In this document: in pieces, positions 25,693 to 35,500 of the stretch
Position numbering within the stretch: the first letter of the stretch is position 1
Layout: each line of letters begins with the position of its first letter
Notes under the pieces: model-generated
What the model saw: only the letters and a program-made list of their open reading frames with translations
Database searches by the model: none
Told to the model about the DNA's origin: nothing
Translations under genes and position numbers: made by a program
Assembly (NCBI RefSeq): GCF_910592395.1
Contig: NC_088313.1
Span: forward strand, 1,736,501 to 1,800,500
Reading direction: 5' to 3'
DNA from: Lineus longissimus
Lineage: Eukaryota > Nemertea > Pilidiophora > Heteronemertea > Lineidae
Length of the DNA stretch: 64,000 nucleotides

Positions 25693-27666
25693 TTTCTCTG
25701 CAAAATACATAAAATTGGAGTTGTTAGCTCTCTCATAGCAACCTTTTTCCAGAGGTCAAAACCTTCATTTCAAAGAGCGCCAGAGCCTGATGTCCAAGAA
25801 CATATGCGTTATAATTTTTACGGAAATTTCTACCAAGTCTCATAGCTACCAATCACACTAGCGGGTACATTTTTATTGGAGCAACTACAACTCTCTGGTG
25901 TCTAGCGTTATAGTTTTCCCGCGTAGCCGACCGCAGTGGGGAAAGTTCCTGTCGGACTAGGCGTTTTGAAAAGTCATCAACAAGATCACTAAACAAGAAC
26001 ACTTGAAAAGTCATCAACATGATCATTAAACAAGAAAACTTACCGAGCGTATAGATATTGTCTGTAGAATGTTTAGTTCTGATGATCCGCTTTCGTACAA
26101 TCACTCAGCTATATGTCACTAACTTAATTCGCAAGTTTATATAGTAGGCCTAATTTTTTTCATATTCCGTCTTTGTGGTATGTATGATAATGAAAATGTT
26201 AATTTTTAATAGCATATTATTCAGGATGATTATTATTCTATCATATATACTCGCATCGCTAGATTGGCAGCATGTTTTTCTTCTTAAGACCGGGTGTACC
26301 AACTGCAATTAAATGAAGCTATGAACATACTTTTCTGAGCAGACAATTCTGGACGGATTGTCTTATGTTCAAAAAAGAATGGCTTCACAAGATACAATGG
26401 TTGCGTAGTATCAAACCCAAATCACAAGAAGAATTTTAATTTTTCTGCGCTGAATTGTGTTGCAGATGGCCATTTCTACGAAGGACTTCGAAACTCAAAA
26501 CTCGACTTCGAGATTCAAAACTTGACTTCGAAATTCAAAACTCGACTTCGAAATTCGAAGCTCGACTTCGAGATTGACCAATGACCAATAGCCTTCGTGT
26601 GTGTAACTTCGTAACTTTGTTATCATTGCATTTTACTATGTGTTCTATGTACACGCCCACATGCACGTACATTGTACCCGTATATCACGCACGTATACAG
26701 TCTCATGATGTGTACTATTGGTGATATATAGTATGTATACGGCCTAAACCGATTTTGAAGTGGGCGGCCAACCACACCACGACGTACACGTTTGTTAACT
26801 TTTTAAGAGAAATGGCTTAATGGCGACAACTTGGCCAGGGAGAACCACCCTCCTACGTGGTTACCCTCTGCTGATGTCAATGAGATAATATTTGGCAGAA
26901 TTCACTTACCTTTTGGAAAAATGCTACTGCACTACGCTTGGAGTCCAACGACTGAAATGGTTGTTGGTTCGGGCAAGGTTTAATATTTGTAGCCATGTCT
27001 AGTAGGGCTTATTCTGGATGTGCGTCGGCTTATTGAGCACAAAGCTCTCATGAATGCTTGGAAATTCTGCTTCGTCACTGCACTGGTTTCAAAATTCCAT
27101 TGACACTCGACTTCAACTTCAACCTGTTACTCCTACTCTTTTTTTTTCAAGTGGTAAGGATAGGTATGCATTCTAGATGACAGGGCCCGGATTTGAGAAG
27201 CCAGGATTTGTATTCTGGATGAACTGGCATGGATTTAGGACTAGAATTCCTCACATGCATTTGTGATGGACTCCATGGTTTAGACATATCAGGTTCATTT
27301 TGCGGTCAGCTAACCATCCCCGAGAGTCGTTGCATCCTTACAAGAATTGTTATTTCCGGAGTAATTATGGCTTCCATGCCTTGATCGCGTTCTCGGCGGA
27401 CATCTAGAAGTTATTCTTCTGTCTCATTGCACACTCCAAAAAGGCGTGATACCGATCCGAAAAATCGAAAAATCTGTACATGCTTTTGATATCTATAGTA
27501 TTTGTGGAATTAATCGACGACTTTTTAGGAATTCCCCGATTCCTTGTACAGCTAATTATAACGTAGAATATAACTTATGAGTGATGTGGATCATATGTGG
27601 TGTGAACGTAGCCACATGCATCCCCTACTTTAACGACCCACTTTGATCCGGATCTGATTTTAAATG

Positions 27667-27682
27667 TGGCCACCAGGGGGCA
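27667..27682 (+). promoter_or_regulatory. CTCF-consensus-like motif, unit 6
   Basis: This is an identical 16-base copy in the same orientation. It is the last one, since unit 7 is truncated before this point. Confidence 0.5.
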
Positions 27683-27936
27683 AAGTTCATAAATAATCAA
27701 TGTCTATTTCTAGCTATCTGGCGATACTGCGGCTTCCCTCGTCCGTCGTCGTCATGTGCAGAACTATTGTCTGACAATTTTCACAACAAGTTCTTCTTCA
27801 GGCTCTCACTTCCATGTCGACAGATGAGCACAATGGCCCTGGCCGTTTCATTTTGAACCAGTATCCAAGACTGGTCATCTTATCATTAGGACAGCATGCA
27901 GGGCCAACTATTAAGAAAACGACGAACATCGAAAAA

Positions 27937-29502
27937 GGAGAGGGGGACAGAGAGAGGAGACGGTGCCAGTGTCACCTGCGAGGGATCCGTAGACAGTTGG
28001 CCACACAACTGAAGACAGGAGCCATGACACGGAGGGGATTGGTGGTGCTGATGGACTTGTTGGAGGGAGAAGGGTCAGTGAGTTATCCAGAGCCTCCACT
28101 TCTCTGACGGAGAGGGGGCAGAGAGAGGAGACGGTGCCAAGTGTCACCTGCGAGGGATCTGAAGACAGGAGCCATGACACGGAGGGGAATGGTGGTGCTG
28201 CTGGACTTTTTGGAGGGAGAAGGGCTAGTGAGTTATCCAGAGCCTCCACTTCTCTGATGGAGAGGGGGACAGAGAGAGGAGACGGGGCCAAGTGTCACCT
28301 GCTAGGGATCCGTAGACAGTTCGCCACACAACTGAATACAGGAGCCATGACACGGAGGGGGCCGGTGGCGCTGATAGATTTGTTGGAGGGAGAAGGGCCA
28401 GTGAGTTATCCAGAGCCTCCACTTCTTTATTGTCTACACACAGCACACACACACAACTGAAGACAGGAGCCATGACACGGAGGGGACTGATGGCGCTGAT
28501 AGACTTGTTGGGGGGAGAAGGGCCAGTGAGTTATCCAGAGCCTCCACTTCTTTGATGGAGAGGGGGACAGAGAGAGGAGACGGTGCCAAGTGTCACCTGC
28601 GAGGGATCTGAAGACAGGAGCCATGACACGGAGGGGATTGGTGGTGCTGCTGGACTTGTTGGAGGGAGAAGGGCCAGTGAGTTATCCAGAGCCTCCACTT
28701 CTCTGATGGAGAGGGGGATAGAGAGAGGAGACGGTGCCAAGTGTCACCTGCGAGGGATCTGAAGACAGGAGCCATGACACGGAGGGGACTGGTGGTGCTG
28801 CTGGAGTTGTTGGAGGGAGAAGGGCCAGTGAGTTATCCAGAGCCTCCACTTCTCTGATGGAGAGGGGGATAGAGAGAGGAGACGGTGCCAAGTGTCACCT
28901 GCGAGGGATCTGAAGACAGGAGCCATGACACGGAGGGGACTGGTGGTGCTGCTGGAGTTGTTGGAGGGAGAAGGGCCAGTGAGTTATCCAGAGCCTCCAC
29001 TTCTTTGAGGGGGAAGGGGGACAGAGATAGGAGACGGTGCCAGTGTCACCTGCGAGGGATCCGTGGACAGTTGGCCACACAACTGAAGACAGGAGCCATG
29101 ACATGGAGGGGCCGGTGGCGCTGATAGATTTGTTGGAGGGAGAAGGGCCAGTGAGTTATCCAGAGCCTCCACTTCTTTGAGGGGGAAGGGGGACAGAGAT
29201 AGGAGACGGTGCCAGTGTCACCTGCGAGGGATCCGAAGACAGGAGCCATGACACGGAGGGGACTGGTGGTGCTGCTGGAGTTGTTGGAGGGAGAAGGGCC
29301 AGTGAGTTATCCAGAGCCTCCACTTCTTTGAGGGGGAAGGGGGACAGAGATAGGAGACGGTGCCAGTGTCACCTGCGAGGGATCCGTGGACAGTTGGCCA
29401 CACAACTGAAGACAGGAGCCATGACACGGAGGTGACTGGTGGCGCTGATAGACTTGTTGGACGGAGAAGGGCCAGTGAGTTATCCAGAGCCTCCACTTCT
29501 TT
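27937..29502. repeat. Long GC-rich minisatellite, unit 6
   Basis: This tract of 1566 bp has a left half like unit 2. The right half holds a private higher-order variant with ttgagggggaaggggg and ccgtggacagttgg, repeated about three times. Confidence 0.94.
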
Positions 29503-29642
29503 GATGTCTACACACACACGCGCACGTAAAAGGTCCGTTCGAATACAGCTTGGCCCCACAAAAATACACTCAACAACATGAATGATTCTTCTAATCATAA
29601 ATTTTTATTTTCTCATATTCTTGATGAACATGTTGGTACGGT

Positions 29643-30563
29643 TTATTTTCCATAACCAGCCTCATCGCATTTGAAATGCCAGCTGCATGAGCTGACCGAC
29701 TGTACCCCGGCACGACAGCATTGGCTGTGGGCAAGGCAGAAGTATCCTACCTCAACACATGGTCTGAAATTAAATTTGAGTCATGAGGAATGGAACCAGA
29801 TGAAGGATCGTCATGGAACAAGCACCAACGTTGTTTTTGTATGAATGAGGAGGGTAGGGACTTTACATGTATTAATCATTTTCAATATATTTCTTTGTCT
29901 AATTTCATTCGCCGACTTCGGGGAGCATTCAATGACTTACCTCCGTTTTTGGAAGGCGATATTCAATTCCTCATCAAATTGATTGTCAGTCGACTCGGCT
30001 AAAACCACAGAAAATATTTTGGAGTTTAAGAAATGAAGAAATCTGAGGAAGGTCACTCAGTAAACAGTTGAATATACCTTGCTTTCTACAGCAATAGCAC
30101 AGTCCGCCACAACTAAGGCCACCTGACCGGTCTCGGACGACCGCTATTGCGTGAGATGATCTTTAGATCTGAAGGTCATCCTCAAAATCCCGTGAAATGA
30201 GCCAGAAGAGAGTATACGAAGATTCAAGCATGCAATTTCAGGAAATCGATACTTCTGATTTAGTGTGTTGTAGACCTCCGTCGATTGGCGCTGATTTCAG
30301 ATTTTCATCCTCAGATTAGAGAATAGCTGTCAGATTTGATGATCATCAGAATATCGGACGTCTGCTACTGCTGACCTCTCTTCCATGATTTCTCTGCCAG
30401 GCGCGTGAATTTTCACATCGCTTCATTTTAACCCGACGCGTTGCCGTCGCCGCACCTCTCAAACAAAATTGAACTATCTTCTACTGAAATTAGTAAAATA
30501 ATACTTACTTGCTACACAAGCAAAGGCCAACACTACAACCAGTAACACACAGGTGAACTTCAT
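29643..30563 (-). CDS. Secreted six-cysteine knottin-like peptide precursor, copy 7 (divergent edge copy)
   Basis: The exons are complement(30509..30563), (29941..29998) and (29643..29763). This is the most divergent complete copy. Against the common mature domain it has Gln1 to Pro, Ala3 to Val, Tyr10 to Leu and Gln29 to His. The propeptide has Thr19 with Asp23. The signal-peptide exon has only a synonymous change (Ala GCG to GCT). All six cysteines, their spacing, the Lys-Arg-Arg site and the terminal Gly-Lys are kept. Pro1 removes the pyroglutamate option. Its leader exon ends at 30915. The upstream flank is cut at 31995, so it lacks the CTCF-like motif and long minisatellite that lie upstream of the other genes. 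It may be a functionally distinct paralogue or simply escape homogenisation at the array edge. Confidence 0.86.
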
Positions 30564-31995
30564 TTTCTCTGCAAAATACATAAAATTGGAGTTGTTAGCT
30601 CTCTCATAGCAACCTTTTTCCAGAGGTCAAAACCTTCATTTCAAAGAGCGCCAGAGTCTGATGTCCAAGAACTTAAGCGTTATAATTTCCACGGAAATTT
30701 CTACCAAGTCTCATAGCTACCAATCACACTAGCGGGTACATTTTTATTGGATCAAGTACAACTCTCTGGTGTCTAGCGTTATAGTTTTTCCGCGTAGCCG
30801 ACCGCAGTGGGGAAAGTTCTTGTCGGACTAGGCGTTTTGAAAAGTCATCAACAAGATCACAAAACAAGAAAACTTAAAAAGTCATCAACGAGATCGTTAA
30901 ACAAGAAAACTTACCGAGCGTATAGATATTGTCTGTAGAATGTATAGTTCTGATGATCCGCTTTCGTACAATCACTCAGCTATATGTCACTAACTTAATT
31001 CGCAAGTTTATATAGTAGGCCTAATTTTTTTCATATTCCGTCTTTGTGGTATGTATGATATTAATCAAAATGTTAATTTTCAATTAGCATATTATTCAGG
31101 ATGATTATTATTCTATCATACTCGCATCGCTAGATTGGCAGCATGTTTTTCTTCTTAAGACCGGCTGTACCAACTGCAATTAAATGAAGCTATGAACATA
31201 CTTTTCTGAGCAGACAATTCTGGACGGATTGTCTTATGTTCAAAAAAGAATGGCTTCACAAGATACAATGGTTGCGTAGTATCAAACCCAAATCACAAGA
31301 AGAATTTTAATTTTTCTGCGCTGAATTGTGTTGCAGATGGCCATTTCTACGAAGGACTTCGAAACTCAAAACTCGACTTCGAGATTCGAAACTTGACTTC
31401 GAAATTCAAAACTCGACTTCGAAATTCAAAACTCGACTTCGAGATTGACCAATGACCAATAGCCTTCGTGTGTGTAACTTCGTAACTTTGTTATCATTGC
31501 ATTTTACTATGTGTTCTATGTACACGCCCACATGCAGCTGCAGTGATGCACGTACATTGTACCCGTATATCACGCACGTACAGTCTCATGATGTGTACTA
31601 TTGGTGATATATAGTATGTATACGGCCTAAACCGATTTTGAAGTGGGCGGCCAACCACACCACGACGTACACGTTTGTTAACTTTTTAAGAGAAATGGCT
31701 TAATGGCGACAACTTGGCCAGGTAGAACCACCCTCCTACGTGGTTACCCTCTGCTGATGTCAATGAGATAATATTTGGCAGAATTCACTTTTTGGAAAAA
31801 TGCTACTGCATTACGCTTGGAGTCCAACGACTGAAATGGTTGTTGGTTCGGGCAAGGTTTAATATTTGTAGCCAGGTCTAGTAGGGCTTATTCTGGATGT
31901 GCGTCGGCTTATTGAGCACAAAGCTCTCATGAATGCTTGGAAATTCTGCTTCGTCACTGCACTGGTTTCAAAATTCCATTGACACTCGACTTCAA
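30033..31995. repeat. Array unit 7, truncated and diverged
   Basis: Only the first 1963 bp of a unit are present. It retains the leader exon, coding exon 1 and the 20-bp minisatellite (31356-31445) but lacks the CTCF-like motif and the long minisatellite. It carries clearly more differences than any internal unit, including an insertion near 31535 and a deletion of acct near 31790. Matching stops after actcgacttcaa. Confidence 0.95.
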
Positions 31996-32300
31996 GGAGC
32001 TGGGTTCATGCAACAATCCTGGAGACTACGATGCAACATATCCGTTTCAGATTTGGACTCTCACATCGAGGCAGGTGCTAATGATCGTTTTTTTTCTAAA
32101 AATAAATTCCAGTTAATTTGTCTAAACAAATTAAGGCCCTCAAAGACCTCGATTTACATTTTTTTTGAATATTGCCTATTTCCGCCGAACTGTTAAAAAA
32201 AGCGATCGTTAGCATCTTCAATGCAAAGATTGCTATATTGTACAAAATAAATTTTTCGAATATATCCATCCATACACAAAAGAAAAACTTGTAGCAAAAT
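31996..32300. other. Array-flanking unique sequence
   Basis: This short stretch lies between the end of the truncated unit 7 and the 20-bp minisatellite. I see no gene in it. Confidence 0.6.
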
Positions 32301-32517
32301 TTCGAAGTCGAGTTCGGAATTTTGAAGTCAAGTTTGGAATTTCGAAGTCGAGTTTGGAATTTCGAAGTCAGTTTGGAATTTCGAAGTCGAGTTTGGAATT
32401 TTGAAGTCAGTTTTGAATTTCGAAGTCAAGTTTGGAATTTCGAAGTGGAATTTCGAAGTCGAGTTTGGAATTTCGAAGTCGAGTTTTGTATTTCGAAGTC
32501 GAGTTTTGAATTTCGAA
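32301..32517. repeat. 20-bp minisatellite flanking the array
   Basis: About eleven copies of a 20-bp motif with consensus ttcgaagtcgagtttggaat, some with small deletions. The same motif occurs about five times in each array unit but in the opposite orientation (for example 1328-1417). The open reading frames here follow from the repeat and are not taken as genes. Confidence 0.92.
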
Positions 32518-35500
32518 TTGAGATTCTGGGCTTGCGTACATTTTGTTAAACGCATACTCTTTACTGAACACCTCAGCTGCAGTACGAAGTTCACTTTAAG
32601 CGATGACTCATTTGTTATTTATGCCAATTGTTTACTCATCAGAATGATGAATTAAAGATATTCGCGTCGCCACCGGTGGCATCCATTGGAAAAAAAATCG
32701 TATAATTGGAGATAGGTGCCTGGTAAAATTAATTACTAGGTAATGAACAGGTATTAGTCAGCATGATTAACATCTGGAGCGGGCAGAAATGAGATATTCA
32801 TATACGTCGTGTATTTATGTAATATAATTTAATGTAACTGTGTTGCTATTTTGGATGTTGTCAGTGTGAAACACGCCCAGGTCAGTATTAAAGGGCCGGG
32901 GATATATAGCAAGCCCTGGCTGAAAAAGTTTGAATTGCGGTTGTTTCGCTCCCTGACCTTTTCGCCCCCAGGTGTCTCGCTCCTAATCGACAGCTTACAA
33001 CCTAGCGACACTATTACATTTCACAACCCAGCTGTCACAGATACATTTACAACCTGCCCCAACTAAGGTTCCTAAGTGAAATTGAGCAACTTCAACAAGT
33101 CAATTCACGATTTTCAGCAACTTTTTAATGGTGGTGCGGGAAAATTTGCGATTGTTATAACTGAGGTTGGGAGTTAAGCTTGGCTTTTTGGCACGATTAC
33201 CCGATCAGTAAGGCAAAGATCTTTCTCAATTTGGTAGGAAGGAACATGAAGCTTGGTCATTGTTGACTTGATAAGTCTGTGTTGGTGCTTATTCTTCGTA
33301 TTTCAAATCTACAATATCCCACGTAGTGCAACCACCGGTGTAGTCAGTCGCTGAGAGTAGACTTGGTACTTAAAAAAACGGCTTATGTCCCCAGCCTTTG
33401 ACGTTATCAGTTACATCTTATCATACCGCATCTTGTCAAGACTTGGCTAATAATCCATATTGATCATGCTGATTGCTTCAAATCTTGATTTATTTCGTAC
33501 TGGAGATTATTGTTGCGGTACATTCGGAACTGGGTATCACAGTTGGGACAACCTCTGCCTTCTCTACACGTACAAAAACATTTGAGATTCATTGGTGTGT
33601 TGAGATTTTGAAATGCGGGGCGTTGGTGTTAAATCTCATCTGTAATCCGCCGGAAAATAAACTGATAGGGTCGTTGAACTATCATGACACAGCTATCACA
33701 TTAATGTACACTATCAGGTCCTGTTTCTTCAACAAGAAAGTGGCCGGTGTCTGTTCTGTCCTCTCCATTACCCTCATGTCCAGCACCCGATATAAGACCA
33801 GCTTATCCCCAAGATCCTTCGGGGGCACTGGCCGTCAAGCTTCCAGCTTCCTTTCATCTGAAAATGTGGTTACCCACGTCTTGGCATCGTACAGCAGTAC
33901 TGTACCCTAGTGGCTGTATTGCGTGTGCAACTAGGCCAGCACACTTCAGTATACATGTGAAGTGAATTACAATTTCAATCCAAGGCTTTGAATTTCTAGG
34001 ATACTTTTATTCTCAATCAGTTTCATATCAGGAATACATTCATGATTTTATGAAGCTGCCTTTGCTGGAGAGTGAATTCAAATAGTCTCTCCAATACGTT
34101 TTCAATTGCGGTGCATTAGTATTGCATCTATCATCTCGTTCTACGCCGCTGAGCGAAGGCAATATATGTAAAGTAATTTCGCGTTAAACTAACATCTATT
34201 CACTCGTCAGGGAGCCACGCTCAAGTTAAATTAAATTTGAATTTCGTGTCTCTCTTGGGGTTGCCTTATAGATTCATTTGATGTGACTGATCGGCTTGGG
34301 GATGCGCTGCCTTGCTGAGACCTTCGTCGAGGGGAAGTACACCAGGCAGGGCTTCCCGAGGCTAATAAAAAAGCCGACCTTCCGCGTCGCGACGACTGAT
34401 AAATATTTGATCCTGACTGTGGAACGTGTCTAATGAATAGATAGTTTATTTCGCGATAAGGGGGCCGGACAGCGGGATTTAATTTTCAACATCGTATAGA
34501 CATTTAAGACGAGATAAAAAAAACTGTCAAAAATGATGCTGTGAAAAACTTTGATGTGTCTCTGTAACTTTTAGGTCCATTATATAGGTTCGTCCAAGTT
34601 ACAAACCGTGACATTACACGTTCTAATCCAATCTGGTGTTATTAGACAAACTAATCCTATGATAATAATAATAATAATTGTATCAACCTACCTAGAAAGG
34701 GAGAATAACATTATATAATCATGATACATAATACATAAAACATTCAGCCCTTGGTACAATATTGAATGAGTAACTAAAACCGTGTGAGGTGTCTGACCTC
34801 AGTGACCATCCCCTTCTCCCGGCAGTGCCTATTGCCAGAGTTCCAGCCTATTAGTTGATTGTGGCTTCCTCGGGCTTTTCTTCCAACAAGACAGGGCAGA
34901 ATCTGTTTACAAACCTGCCATGCTGCGAGCTGAAATACGGTGTAGACGTTAGAAAGATTTAGACAGAGCAACTTGATGAGAAAACTTTCAAAAATTGCCT
35001 TAGGATCGAAAAGTTGCCTGTACTAATGGCACGAATGCAACCCAAAATAGAATAATGTGAAATGCACAATGTCACCCAGGTGAAAGTGAAAATGAAATAA
35101 TCATGGGTTCGCGGAATGTCAAACACTTAATGTCAACAGTTTCCCTTTCCTGGAGAGGTTTTTTCACCGTGACATTGTTAGCACGATCTGACGCCAGAAC
35201 CATTGCTGGATCTGCCATACCGTTCTAATAATATTCATGCTTTTGTTGCTTCGCTTGTCGCTCCGCAAGGCGTTTTGTTTCCAAGCAAGAGAAACGCGCT
35301 GTTGGACTATAGGGTGTCCTTAAAATATAACATGTATTTATTTCCTCTTATGAAAACCATCTTGAACCTTAATATATATTGACATTGCTACATCGTGCGT
35401 CCAATATTGGCGAAGGCAACGGAGGAAATACCGCTGGAAGTTTCGTATGATGAAAACGCAACTTTCTGCAGTTGTGTTGACACAGGGCCATGCTTGCCAA

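Larger units (their letters stand above)
25163..30032. repeat. Array unit 6
   Basis: This 4870-bp unit has its 20-bp minisatellite at 26485-26574. Small private changes include a one-base deletion near 25315 (cctcaaatccc) and a missing att near 26188. The right part of its long minisatellite carries a private monomer variant containing ttgagggggaaggggg, at about 29003, 29177 and 29328. Confidence 0.94.
1..31995. repeat. Tandem array of about 5-kb gene-bearing units
   Basis: Six complete head-to-tail copies and a truncated seventh share nearly the same sequence. Unit starts, set at the motif atgaagaaatct (atgaagaaatctgagg in the last), are at 2, 5401, 10062, 14690, 20240, 25163 and 30033. Unit lengths are 5399, 4661, 4628, 5550, 4923 and 4870 bp. 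Subtracting the internal minisatellite leaves 3304-3314 bp in every unit, so the backbone is essentially constant. The array continues past the left window edge, because the first gene is cut there. It ends on the right at 31995, where unit 7 stops matching. All units have the same orientation and each carries one minus-strand cysteine-rich peptide gene spanning the unit junction. Confidence 0.97.

Noticed and set aside
1-31995. CRISPR array, rDNA or histone-type repeat as an explanation for the tandem structure.
   Set aside because: The units are about 5 kb, contain intron-split secreted-peptide genes and no rRNA or histone sequence. There is no repeat-spacer pattern.
32322-32655. Repetitive open frames with a repeated FRSRVWNFEV-type motif.
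   Set aside because: They arise from the 20-bp minisatellite, which is not codon-periodic, and they occur on both strands.
33473-33910. 145-codon plus-strand frame.
   Set aside because: No recognisable domain, signal peptide context or splice support, and a different plus-strand frame overlaps it from 33747.
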